Part shown: piece after piece, positions 6,746 to 15,686 of the stretch
Layout of the letters: the number at the start of each line of letters is the position of its first letter
Numbering within the stretch: the stretch's first letter is position 1
Source of the DNA: Burkholderiales bacterium
GTDB taxonomy: Bacteria; Pseudomonadota; Gammaproteobacteria; Burkholderiales; SG8-39
Direction of reading: 5' to 3'
DNA: 20,051 nt
Assembly (NCBI GenBank): GCA_919902965.1
Contig: CAKKSJ010000077.1
Coordinates: forward strand, 1-20,051
The notes under the pieces: generated by a model
What the model was told of the DNA's origin: nothing
Databases searched by the model: none
Seen by the model: only the letters and a program-made list of their open reading frames with translations
Position numbers and translations under genes: made by a program

Positions 6746-7873
6746 ATGAAAACCATGAACGACGCGATGGGAAACCTGAGCGCGCTGCGTCAGGCCATCG
6801 ACGCGGGCCCCTACGATGCGGTGATCGCCGGATCGCCGGAGAACGTGCGCTACACCGGTGACGTGATGATCTCGACGCAGAACGCGATACGCGACCGTCT
6901 GGCGTTCATCGTGTGGCCGAGCAGGCGCGAGCCGATCTTCGTCCTGTGCCGTGTCGAAGAAGCCTATGTGCGGGAGCATTCGTGGATCGGCGATATCCGC
7001 TCGTTCAAGGAATTCGTCACCAGGCCGATCGACCTGCTGGCCGATATATTGACCGAACTCGGCCTGGAACACGGCCATGTGGCGATGGAACTGGAATATC
7101 TCGGCGCGAAATACGAGCACCAGCTGCTGCAGCGCTTGCCGCAGCTCAAACTGGCGCCGGCAGAGCCGATATTCGAGCAGGTGCGCATGTACAAGACGGC
7201 GCGCGAAATCGCGGCCATGCAGGGGGGCTTTCGCGGCACTGCCAAGGCGATGTTCGCGACCTTCGTCACCGCCACCGTCGGCGAGGACGAATTCAGCCTG
7301 TCGCGGCGGCTGGCGAACGGCATCCTGCTCTCCGGCGCGCAGAGCGTGGCATTCAACCATATCAACGCCGGACCGAATACCGGCTACCCACACGCCTCGC
7401 CCACCGGCTACCAGGTGCAGCCCGGCGACATGCTGAAGGCCGACTCCGGCGGCTATTACGACGACTACTACTCGAACGTCGGCCGGACCGCCAAGATGGG
7501 CAAGCCTTCCGCGAAAGAAATCGACCTGTGGAAGCGGCTGCGCGCCATTCACCACGAAATCGCCGACATGCTGCGCCCGGGCCGCACAGGACGCGAGCTG
7601 TTCGCGCGCGCGACCGCGCTTCACGCGCAGCACGACATCCCCTTCCCGTATGCGCACAACGGGCACGGCATCGGCCTGTCGGTGCACGAACACCCGCTGA
7701 TCAGCCCGCACGAGGAGTTGGCCTACGCACCGGGCATGGTGTCGACTGTGGAGACCCGGGTGCGCTGGGTCGGTGAAGCCGGCTATCATCTGGAAGATCT
7801 CTATCTCGTCACCGAGGGTGCGCCGGTGCTGCTGTCCGACGCGTTCGACAACGAAGAGATCCTGGTGGTGTGA
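6746..7873 (+). CDS. M24-family (aminopeptidase P/creatinase fold) hydrolase, paralogue 1
   Basis: A 375-aa protein with the two-part layout of M24B proteins: a creatinase N-terminal domain (about 10-145) and a pita-bread catalytic domain (about 150-375). Compared with E. coli aminopeptidase P, it keeps His216 (matching His243), Asp233 (ADSGG), His307 (NGHGIG), Glu336 (STVETRVRW) and Glu350 (YHLEDLYLV). The second metal-binding Asp (Asp271) is Asn244 in DYYSNVGRT. It may therefore hold one metal, bind metal differently, or work without metal as creatinase does. No signal peptide, so cytoplasmic. The ATG at 6746 has AAGAGGA 11 nt upstream. It sits between the binding protein and the permeases. 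A Xaa-Pro peptidase, an amidohydrolase or another C-N hydrolase acting on the imported solute are all possible. Confidence 0.88.
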   Translation: MKTMNDAMGNLSALRQAIDAGPYDAVIAGSPENVRYTGDVMISTQNAIRDRLAFIVWPSRREPIFVLCRVEEAYVREHSWIGDIRSFKEFVTRPIDLLADILTELGLEHGHVAMELEYLGAKYEHQLLQRLPQLKLAPAEPIFEQVRMYKTAREIAAMQGGFRGTAKAMFATFVTATVGEDEFSLSRRLANGILLSGAQSVAFNHINAGPNTGYPHASPTGYQVQPGDMLKADSGGYYDDYYSNVGRTAKMGKPSAKEIDLWKRLRAIHHEIADMLRPGRTGRELFARATALHAQHDIPFPYAHNGHGIGLSVHEHPLISPHEELAYAPGMVSTVETRVRWVGEAGYHLEDLYLVTEGAPVLLSDAFDNEEILVV

Positions 7874-7888
7874 CACGGGAGTCCGCCG

Positions 7889-8806
7889 GTGATCCGCCAC
7901 ATACTGCGCCGGCTCCTGACCATCCCGCTCACGCTGCTGCTGGTCGCCTTTGTCGCGTTCATCGTGCTGCGGGTCACCGGCGACCCTGTGGAAATCTTTC
8001 TCGACATCAACGCCACCGAGGAACAGCGCCAGATCCTGACCGCGCGCCTGCACCTCGATGACCCTCTTCTGGTGCAGTTCGCGCTGTTCATCCGCGACGT
8101 CCTCCACGGCGATTTCGGAACCTCACTGCAATTCGGGACGGCGGCCATGCCGGTGGTGTTCGAGCGCCTCGGCGCCACGATCCAGCTGGTGAGCGTCGCG
8201 CTGACGCTCGCCTTCGTCCTCGGCGTGGGCGCCGGCATCGTTGCCGCAATCTGGAAGGACGGCCTGGCCGATTTCACCCTCTCGGGGCTCGCCGTCGCGG
8301 GCCAGTCCATGCCCAGCTTCTGGCTCGGCATTCTGCTGATCCAGTTTTTCGCGCTGCACCTGCACTGGCTGCCAACCTCCGGTACCGGCGGGCTGGAGCA
8401 TCTCGTACTGCCTGCAGTCACCCTGGCGACGTTTCTGCTGCCGAACTTCATTCTGATCACCCGCGCTGCGGTGTTGGAGACGGTGAACGAACTCTATGTC
8501 ACCACGGCGCGCGCCAAGGGCGCGAGCGAGGCGATCGTGGTGCTGCGCCACGTGCTGCCGAACGCGATCAATCCCGTGTTGAGTTTCCTCGGCCTGCAAA
8601 TGGGGCGGTTGATGGGCGGCTCCATTATCACCGAGGCTATTTTCGCCTGGCCCGGCGTCGGCAGCCTCATCATCAAGAGCATCTTCCAGCGCGATGTTCC
8701 CATCGTGCTGGCGGCGATTTTTGTGATGTCCATCGCCATCGTGCTCGCCAACCTGCTGGTCGACCTGCTGCAATCAGCGGTCGATCCGCGCATCCGCCTG
8801 GACTGA
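7889..8806 (+). CDS. Peptide-type ABC importer permease, DppB-like
   Basis: Inner-membrane permease, 305 aa, first of a heterodimeric pair. The N-terminus MIRHILRRLLTIPLTLLLVA is the typical first transmembrane helix of DppB/OppB proteins. A periplasmic loop follows (GDPVEIFLDINATEEQRQIL) and then a BPD_transp_1 domain with five or so further helices. The ATPase-contact EAA-type loop is near ELYVTTARAKGASEAIVVLR. GTG start at 7889 with GGGAG 7 nt upstream; only 15 bp separate it from the preceding M24 gene, so it is in the same operon. The length and the PGVGSLIIKSIFQRDVPIV ending fit the family. Confidence 0.93.
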   Translation: MIRHILRRLLTIPLTLLLVAFVAFIVLRVTGDPVEIFLDINATEEQRQILTARLHLDDPLLVQFALFIRDVLHGDFGTSLQFGTAAMPVVFERLGATIQLVSVALTLAFVLGVGAGIVAAIWKDGLADFTLSGLAVAGQSMPSFWLGILLIQFFALHLHWLPTSGTGGLEHLVLPAVTLATFLLPNFILITRAAVLETVNELYVTTARAKGASEAIVVLRHVLPNAINPVLSFLGLQMGRLMGGSIITEAIFAWPGVGSLIIKSIFQRDVPIVLAAIFVMSIAIVLANLLVDLLQSAVDPRIRLD

Positions 8807-8810
8807 ACTG

Positions 8811-9671
8811 GTGCCGCGGCGCAGACACGGGCGGCTGTTCGGCCCTTGGTTCAAGATCACGTTGGGCACCGGCATCGTCGCCGCGGCGGTGCTGATGGCG
8901 ATTTTCGCGCCGCTGCTTGCGCCGCACGATCCTTACCAGCAGGACCTGGTCTCGCGGCTGCAGCCGCCGGTGTGGTCGGCGCAGGGCGACTGGAAGCACC
9001 CGCTCGGCACCGACAACTACGGCCGCGATCTGCTCTCGCGGCTTATCTACGGCTCGCGCCTGTCGATCATGGTCGGCGTTGCCGCGGCCTTGCTTTCTGC
9101 CGTACTCGGCTCGGTGCTCGGCATGCTCGCCGGCTACAAGGGCGGCCGCTGGCAACAGGTGATCATGCGCTTCGCCGACGCGCATCTCGCCTTTCCAGAG
9201 ATCCTGCTCGCGATCCTCATCGTCGCGGCCATCGGCGGCAGCGCGCTCAACCTTATCCTGGTGCTCGGCATCAGCGGCTGGATGGTGTATGCGCGCGTGA
9301 TGTACAACATGACGCGTTCGGTGCGCGAACGCCCGTTCATCGAAGCTGCCGTGTCGCACGGCGCCGGCGATATCTATATCATCGCGCACCACGTGTTTCC
9401 GCAGCTGGTTCCGGTGCTGACCGTGGTGTGCACGCTGCAGGTCGCGCAAATGATCCTGCAGGAGACCGCCCTGTCGTTTCTCGGCCTGGGCCTGCCGCCG
9501 CCGAGCGCGACCTGGGGAAACATGCTCGCGGAGGGCCGCGACCGGCTGTGGGCCGCGCCCTGGATCGCGAACTTCTCCGGCCTGGCGATTATCATCGTCG
9601 TCTGGGGCATCAATATGCTGGGCAACGGACTGCGCGAGCAGCTCGATCCTAAATCGAGAGAGCGCTCCTGA
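8811..9671 (+). CDS. Peptide-type ABC importer permease, DppC-like
   Basis: Second inner-membrane permease, 286 aa. It has one N-terminal helix (ITLGTGIVAAAVLMAIFAPL) and the family motif HPLGTDNYGRDLLSRLIYGS (about residues 62-81). The transport domain carries the ATPase-contact loop ERPFIEAAVSHGAGDIYIIA, and the protein ends in LSFLGLGLPPPSATWGNML plus a last helix. GTG start at 8811, 4 bp after the DppB-like stop; its stop overlaps the next gene by 1 bp (TGATG), so translation is probably coupled. It forms the membrane channel with the DppB-like subunit. Confidence 0.93.
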   Translation: MPRRRHGRLFGPWFKITLGTGIVAAAVLMAIFAPLLAPHDPYQQDLVSRLQPPVWSAQGDWKHPLGTDNYGRDLLSRLIYGSRLSIMVGVAAALLSAVLGSVLGMLAGYKGGRWQQVIMRFADAHLAFPEILLAILIVAAIGGSALNLILVLGISGWMVYARVMYNMTRSVRERPFIEAAVSHGAGDIYIIAHHVFPQLVPVLTVVCTLQVAQMILQETALSFLGLGLPPPSATWGNMLAEGRDRLWAAPWIANFSGLAIIIVVWGINMLGNGLREQLDPKSRERS

Positions 9672-10634
9672 TGGCGCTGCTGGAAGTCGAGCGGCTGCGC
9701 ACCGTGTTTCCCGCCGGCGAGGGCGAATTCGCGGCAGTGGACGAGGTGAGCTTTACGCTCGAGCAGGGCGAGGTGCTCGGACTGGTCGGTGAATCGGGAA
9801 GCGGCAAGAGCGTGACCGCCTATTCGCTGATGCGCCTGGTGCAGCAGCCGGGCACGATCGCGGAGGGGACGATTCGATTCGACGGCGAGGATCTGCTCGC
9901 GCTCGACGCCGAGGGCATGCGCGCGGTGCGCGGCCGCAAGATGTCGATGATCTTTCAGGAACCGCTCAGCTCCCTGAATCCGGTGTACTCGATCGGCCGG
10001 CAGGTGATGGAGCCGCTGCGCTTGCACAGCGCGATCTCGCGCGGCGAAGCGCGGGAGCACGCGCTCGCGATGTTGGCCCGCGTCGGCATTCCCGATCCGG
10101 CGCGCCGCTTTGATGACTACCCGCACCAGCTCTCCGGCGGCCTGCGCCAGCGGGTGATGATCGCGATCGCGCTGGTGTGCGAACCCAAGCTCTTGATCGC
10201 GGACGAACCGACGACCGCGCTCGACGTGACGATACAGGCGCAGATCCTCGACCTGCTGCGCCGGCTGCAGCAGGAACTGGGCATGGCCATCCTCATGATC
10301 ACCCACGATCTGGGCGTGGTTGCAGAAATCGCCGACCGGGTCAACGTAATGTACGCCGGGCGCATCGTCGAAACAGTGCGTGTCGCCAAGCTGTTCGAGA
10401 CGCCGGCGCATCCCTACACGGCCGGGCTGCTGCGCAGTGTCCCCGATCTTAGCGTCTCGCGCGAGCGCCTGCAGACGATCGGCGGCACCGTTCCCAGGCC
10501 CGATCAGATGCCCGCCGGCTGCCGCTTCGCCCCGCGCTGCGATTTTGCAGATGCGGCGTGTGACGCGGCGCAGCCGGAATTGCGCGCACTCGCGGCCGGT
10601 CATGCCGCTGCTTGCCTGCGCCCGCTGAGCGGCC

Positions 10635-10642
<8 letters not shown>
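9671..10642 (+). CDS. Peptide-type ABC importer ATPase, DppD-like
   Basis: Cytoplasmic ATP-binding subunit, 323 aa. Walker A GESGSGKS (40-47), Q-loop Gln96 (MIFQEPLSSLNP), signature LSGGLRQR (154-161), Walker B LLIADEP (174-180) and switch His212 (MITHDLGVV) are all intact, so it should hydrolyse ATP. The C-terminal oligopeptide-transporter extension has the cysteine-containing GCRFAPRCDFADAAC, which in relatives of this subgroup can carry an Fe-S cluster. It starts by 1-bp overlap with the permease gene and overlaps the next ATPase gene by 8 bp. Confidence 0.95.
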
Positions 10643-11641
<999 letters not shown>

Positions 11642-11645
<4 letters not shown>

Positions 11646-12766
11646 ACAAACCCGAGGACGCGCTCGGCGATATCGCCGGGCTGCAGCGCGCCATCGACGC
11701 CAGCGAATTCGACGCCGTCCTGATCGTTTCACCGGAAAACCTGCGCTATGCAGCGGACGTGCAACTCGCCAGCCAGATCAAGATCCGCGACCGGCTCACC
11801 GTCATCGTGTGGGCCAGGGCGCGCGCGCCGGTCATGGTGGTGTGCGCAGTGTGGGAGGCGATCGTGCGGCGCGGCTCGTGGATAAAGGATCTGCGCACTT
11901 ACCGCGAGTTCTATCAGCGCCCGATAGCGCTGGTCGCCGAGGTGCTGCGCGAACTAAAGCTGGAGCGCGGGCACATTGGCTACGAAGGCGAGTATCTGGG
12001 CGGCGTGTATTGCGACGAACTGCGGCAGGCGCTGCCGGGCGTTCGCCTGCGAGCCTGCGACGCCTTGCTGCAGCGCGTGCGCATGTTCAAGACACCGCGC
12101 GAAATCGAGTTGCTGCGCCAAGCCTACCGCGGCACCGCCAACGCGCTGCTTGCGACATTCGCGACCGTCCGGCCCGGGGAGAGCGAGCGCGCCATCGCGC
12201 GCAGGCTCGCCGACAACATCATGGGTTCCGGAGCCGACGCGGTCACGGGCCTGACCTTCGGTGCCGGAATAAACACCGGCATGCACATGCCGGGCACCGA
12301 TTATCGGGTGCAGGCGGGCGATATCCTGAAGTGCGACTGCGGCGGTCAGTACCGGGGCTACTACTCCAACGTCGGCCGCACCGCCAAGCTCGGTGCGCTG
12401 ACCGACAAGGACCGCTCGATCTGGCGTCGACTGCGCGAGATTCAGCATGTGCTGTCCGACATGCTGCGCCCGGGTGTCAGCGGGCGCGAGATCTTCGAGC
12501 GCTGTACCGCCCTGCATCGCGAACGCGAGTTGCCGTTCGCGTTCGGCCACAACGGCCATGGCGTCGGCCTGATGATCCACGAAAACCCGCTAATCGCGCC
12601 CCACGATCAGATGGTCTACGAACCTGGCATGGTGTCGACGGTGGAAACCCGGGTGCGCTGGCCGGGCGTGGTCGGCTATCACATGGAAGACCTGTACCTG
12701 GTGACCGAGACCGCACCGCTGCTGCTATCCGACGCATTCGACAACGAGGAAATACTGGTGGTGTGA
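11642..12766 (+). CDS. M24-family (aminopeptidase P/creatinase fold) hydrolase, paralogue 2
   Basis: A 374-aa cytoplasmic protein that aligns almost without gaps to the M24 protein encoded at 6746-7873; I judge roughly half the residues identical. The creatinase N-terminal domain opens with DAVLIVSPENLRYAADV. The catalytic domain keeps His215, Asp232 (KCDCGG), His306 (NGHGVG), Glu335 (STVETRVRW) and Glu349 (YHMEDLYLV). The second metal-binding Asp is again Asn243 (GYYSNVGRT). The ATG at 11642 overlaps the DppF-like stop (ATGA) and has AAGGAAA 7 nt upstream; a longer in-frame start at 11588 inside the ATPase gene is unlikely. Differences around the substrate pocket (GMHMPGTDY against GYPHASPTGY) suggest related but distinct substrates, or successive steps. 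It is the last gene of the operon; a 19-bp gap separates it from convergent pncC. Confidence 0.88.
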
Positions 12767-12785
12767 GGCTTTCGGCCGGCCGCCC

Positions 12786-13277
12786 TCAGGCGTCGAGCAA
12801 GTCCAGCACGCCCTGCAAGGCAACGATCACCGACTGGCGCCGCACGCTTTCGCGGTCCCCGTCGATGTGCCGCGTTAGCGCGACCGGTGCTCCGTCCTTT
12901 TCCAACCAGGCGAAGCACACCGTCCCCACCGGCTTTTCCGGCGAGCCACCGGTGGGTCCGGCGATGCCGGTGATCGCCAGCGCCACTTGCGCGCGGCTGT
13001 GAGCCAGCGCACCGATCGCCATCTCGCGCGCCGTCTGCTCGCTCACCGCCCCGTGGGTGGCGAGGGTGGCCGCGCTGACCCCCAGCATTTCCTGTTTGGC
13101 CGCATTCGAATAGCTGACGAAACCGCGCTCGAACCAGTCCGAGCTGCCGGCGATAGCGGTGGCTGCCTGGGCGACCCAACCGCCGGTGCAGGATTCGGCG
13201 GTCGCAAGCAGCGCGCCTCGCGCCTTCAGTTTTGCGCCGACCAAGGTCGCGAGCGAGACAAGCTGTTCAGAGGACAT
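12786..13277 (-). CDS. pncC: Nicotinamide-nucleotide amidohydrolase PncC (CinA C-terminal family)
   Basis: Deamidates nicotinamide mononucleotide to nicotinate mononucleotide in pyridine nucleotide salvage. It has 163 aa, the size of a stand-alone CinA C-terminal domain. Family motifs: ATAESCTGGWVAQ (about 25-37), FVSYSNAAKQEMLGV, HGAVSEQTAREMA and ITGIAGPTGGSPEKPVGTV. The ATG at 13277 lies 6 bp after the pgpA stop, in the same operon direction. No N-terminal CinA domain is present. The order thiL-pgpA-pncC is a common betaproteobacterial arrangement. Confidence 0.93.
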   Translation of the reverse strand: MSSEQLVSLATLVGAKLKARGALLATAESCTGGWVAQAATAIAGSSDWFERGFVSYSNAAKQEMLGVSAATLATHGAVSEQTAREMAIGALAHSRAQVALAITGIAGPTGGSPEKPVGTVCFAWLEKDGAPVALTRHIDGDRESVRRQSVIVALQGVLDLLDA

Positions 13278-13283
13278 CGGGCC

Positions 13284-13814
13284 TCAACCAAGCAGAGTTT
13301 TTGATACGGCCATGCTCAGCAGCGTATAGAACGCCGCGAGAACATCATCGAACATCACCCCGAGGCCGCCTTTCAGCCGCGCGTCGGCCTGGCGGATGGG
13401 CGGCGGTTTGACTACATCAAAAAAGCGGAAGCCAAAAAACGCAAAAGCCTGCCACGCTAAGGCGTCCGGCGTCAGCATCAGCACCAGTTGAAACGCGACG
13501 ATCTCGTCCCAGTTCATGCCGCTGTGATCGGCGATACCCAGGTCGCGCCCGGTGCGCGCGCAGGCCCATATGCCCACGACAAACATCGCGGCGACGAGCG
13601 CCAGTTGCGCAAGCGGCCCGTAGGGCGCGAGAAACCCGGCCGAGATCCAGTAGACGGGAAAACCCAGCAGCGTCCCTACCGTGCCGGGCGCGAAGGGCGA
13701 TAAACCCGTCCCGAAGCCAAGCGCAATGAAACGCGCCGGGTGCGCCAGCATGAAGCCCGCAGTGGGCCGCAGGATCGTGTCAGCCGCCAAAGTGGTCGTA
13801 ACCCCGGTTTGCAA
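13284..13814 (-). CDS. pgpA: Phosphatidylglycerophosphatase A
   Basis: Membrane phosphatase that makes phosphatidylglycerol from its phosphate. Motifs: FIALGFGTGLSPFAPGTVGT, the DEIVAFQL segment with acidic metal ligands, RFFDVVKPPPI and GGLGVMFDDVLAA. Three or four hydrophobic segments fit an inner-membrane protein. The start is uncertain. The TTG at 13814 gives 176 aa and a 35-bp overlap with thiL, a TTG at 13790 gives 168 aa, and the first ATG is at 13751 (155 aa). None has a strong Shine-Dalgarno; translational coupling to thiL may make up for this. Confidence 0.92.
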   Translation of the reverse strand: MQTGVTTTLAADTILRPTAGFMLAHPARFIALGFGTGLSPFAPGTVGTLLGFPVYWISAGFLAPYGPLAQLALVAAMFVVGIWACARTGRDLGIADHSGMNWDEIVAFQLVLMLTPDALAWQAFAFFGFRFFDVVKPPPIRQADARLKGGLGVMFDDVLAAFYTLLSMAVSKTLLG

Positions 13815-14745
13815 TCTGCATGGGCTTTCCGCTTTTATCGTAGACGGATACCAGTCCCGGCTCGCCTGCGCTGACGCCGCCGATGCGCGTCAGCGTGAGG
13901 CCCAGCTCGGCCGCGAGCGCTTCGACTTTCGGCCGCGCTTCGGGGCTCGCCGTAAAAGCGAGTTCGTAGTCGTCGCCCCCGGCGAGCAGGCATTCCTGCG
14001 CGAGGCGCTCGTCGGTGCAGGCTATCAACGCGCGCGATCGCGGCAACTGCGCAAGACGCAATTCGACTGCCGCGCCGGATCGCTCGCCGATATGACCGAG
14101 ATCGGCGACAAGACCGTCCGAGACATCGATGGCACTGCTAGCGAGGCCGCGCAGCGCCACGCCCAGCGCGATGCAGGGCACCGGCGCGTGCAGGCGCGCT
14201 TCGCAGTGCGCCAGTGCGCCTGCGCCAAGACGAATACGCCCTTCCTGGTGGGCCAGCGCCAGCGCAGCGTCGCCGGTGCAGCCGGACAACCAGACTTCGT
14301 CACCGACTTTGGCGCCGTCGCGGCGCAGTGCCAATTCCCGCGGCACTGCGCCGATCACGGTGATCGATATGGCGAGCGGACCGCGCGTGGTGTCGCCGCC
14401 GATCAATTCCACCCCGAAGGCGTCGGCGAGCTTGAAAAACCCCTGGGAGAATTGTGCGAGCCAAGGCTCGTCGGCTTCGGGCAGGGACAGCGCGAGTGTG
14501 GCGTAGCGCGGCGCGGCGCCCATCGCCGCGAGATCGGAAAGATTGACCGCCAGCGCCTTGTGACCCAGCCGGGCGGCATCGGCGCCCGCGGAAAAATGGC
14601 GTCCCTCGACCAGCATGTCGGTGGACACGGCGGACACTGCGCCCGGCTCCGGCGCGATCAAGGCGCAGTCGTCGCCTACGCCCAGAATGGCGCGTTTCAC
14701 CGGTCGGGTGAAATAGCGGCTGATGATTTCGAATTCGGAAGCCAC
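13780..14745 (-). CDS. thiL: Thiamine-monophosphate kinase
   Basis: Phosphorylates thiamine monophosphate to thiamine diphosphate, the last step of the pathway. It has 321 aa, the usual length. ThiL motifs in order: ASEFEIISRYF at the start, AILGVGDDCALI, STDMLVEGRHF, ALAVNLSDLAAMGAAP, ELIGGDTTRGPL, SSAIDVSDGLVADLGHI and LAGGDDYELAFT. The GTG at 14745 is chosen because the family begins at this point; a TTG 24 bp upstream (14769) falls in the hairpin between the genes. Co-directional with nusB upstream and pgpA downstream. No good Shine-Dalgarno was seen. Confidence 0.95.
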   Translation of the reverse strand: MASEFEIISRYFTRPVKRAILGVGDDCALIAPEPGAVSAVSTDMLVEGRHFSAGADAARLGHKALAVNLSDLAAMGAAPRYATLALSLPEADEPWLAQFSQGFFKLADAFGVELIGGDTTRGPLAISITVIGAVPRELALRRDGAKVGDEVWLSGCTGDAALALAHQEGRIRLGAGALAHCEARLHAPVPCIALGVALRGLASSAIDVSDGLVADLGHIGERSGAAVELRLAQLPRSRALIACTDERLAQECLLAGGDDYELAFTASPEARPKVEALAAELGLTLTRIGGVSAGEPGLVSVYDKSGKPMQIANRGYDHFGG

Positions 14746-14753
14746 GATGCAGT

Positions 14754-14786
14754 CTAGCAGCCCGGCCAAGTCCGACAGGCTGCTAG
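14754..14786. repeat. CTAG-bounded 9-bp inverted repeat at the nusB/thiL junction
   Basis: CTAGCAGCC (14754-14762) and GGCTGCTAG (14778-14786) form a perfect 9-bp stem around a 15-nt loop. One arm includes the nusB stop codon, and the structure ends 8 bp before the thiL GTG. The outer seven bases, CTAGCAG/CTGCTAG, are the same as the ends of the element at 19865-20004. It could modulate nusB-thiL readthrough or be a small dispersed repeat. There is no T-run for a terminator. Confidence 0.6.
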
Positions 14787-15235
14787 GCCGCGGATCTGCC
14801 CGCGCCTGCCTTGCGCAGCTTGAACTCGGCCGGTCGCAATGCCGCCGCGAGCTTGTCCAGCACGCCGTTTACGAACTTGTGTCCATCGGTGCCGCCGTAG
14901 GACTTTGCCAGCTCCACTGCCTCGTTGATCACCACCTTGTAAGGCACCTCGGCCACATGGGCCAGCTCGTAGGCGCCGATCAGCAGCACGCCTCTCTCCA
15001 CGGGCGAGAGCTCATCGACGGGGCGGTCGAGCAAGGGAGCGAAGCCGGCTTCGAGCTCCGGGGCATCGGCGATGACGCCATCGAGCAGCCGCGCGAGGTA
15101 CGCCTGATCGGCTTTGTCGTAGCCCTTGAACTCGGCCAGGTGCATGCGGATCTCCTCCGCGCGCTCCTCGGCAAGCAGCCACTGGTACAAACCCTGCAAG
15201 GCCAGCTCGCGCGCCTTACGCCGTGCGTTTTTCAT
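14783..15235 (-). CDS. nusB: Transcription antitermination factor NusB
   Basis: All-helical RNA-binding protein that, with NusE (S10), assembles the antitermination complex on boxA RNA, mainly for rRNA operons. It has 150 aa. Motifs: RRKARELALQGLYQWL (arginine-rich N-terminus), LDRPVDELSPVERGVLLIGA, YKVVINEAVELAKSYGGTDG and KFVNGVLDKLAA. The ATG at 15235 lies within the end of ribH (20-bp overlap), with AGGGAA 7 nt upstream. The ribH-nusB pair is a widespread arrangement. Confidence 0.95.
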   Translation of the reverse strand: MKNARRKARELALQGLYQWLLAEERAEEIRMHLAEFKGYDKADQAYLARLLDGVIADAPELEAGFAPLLDRPVDELSPVERGVLLIGAYELAHVAEVPYKVVINEAVELAKSYGGTDGHKFVNGVLDKLAAALRPAEFKLRKAGAGRSAA

Positions 15236-15686
15236 TCCTGATTTCCCTGGCCAGATTGGCCATCTCCACCGCCACCTCGGCGCAATCGGCGCCCTTCTGG
15301 CGCACCCGCTGCATGGCCTGTTCTTCGGTGTCGGTGGTGAGTATGCCGTTGGCGACCGGCACGCCCGCATCGAGTTGCACCTGGGTGACACCCGAAGCGG
15401 ATTCGTTGGATACGACTTCGAAGTGATAGGTGTCGCCGCGCACCACCGCGCCCAGCGCGATCAGCGCATCGTAGTGGCCGGTCGCGGCGAGTTGTTGCAG
15501 CGCGAGCGGAATCTCCAGCGCGCCAGGGACGCTCACCAGCGTAATCCGGCCAGAGGCGACACCGAGCGCAGCCAGGCGCTCCAGGCAGGCGGCAAGCAGG
15601 CCCGCGCCGATGGCCTCGTTGAAGCGGCCGCGCACAATGGCGATGCGCAACGCCGAGCCGTTCAGATCCGCCGCAATCTGCCTCAC
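15216..15686 (-). CDS. ribH: 6,7-dimethyl-8-ribityllumazine synthase
   Basis: Condenses the pyrimidine intermediate with dihydroxybutanone phosphate to form lumazine, the penultimate step of riboflavin synthesis. It has 156 aa. Motifs: VRGRFNEAIGAGLL, VSVPGALEIPLALQ, LGAVVRGDTYHFEVV with the catalytic His, and VPVANGILTTDTEEQA. GTG start at 15686 overlaps the ribBA stop by 4 bp (GTGA), which indicates translational coupling. It would form the icosahedral or pentameric lumazine synthase in the cytoplasm. Confidence 0.96.
   Translation of the reverse strand: MRQIAADLNGSALRIAIVRGRFNEAIGAGLLAACLERLAALGVASGRITLVSVPGALEIPLALQQLAATGHYDALIALGAVVRGDTYHFEVVSNESASGVTQVQLDAGVPVANGILTTDTEEQAMQRVRQKGADCAEVAVEMANLAREIRNEKRTA

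Noticed and set aside
6539..8107. Long open frame of 522 codons on the minus strand
   Set aside because: It lies opposite the M24 and permease genes, which have clear motifs. Its protein is rich in Arg, His, Gln and Asp with no recognisable domain, as expected of antisense frames in GC-rich DNA.
12767..12785. Palindrome CGGCCGGCCG between convergent genes as a terminator
   Set aside because: It has no loop or T-run and is easily produced by chance in GC-rich DNA.
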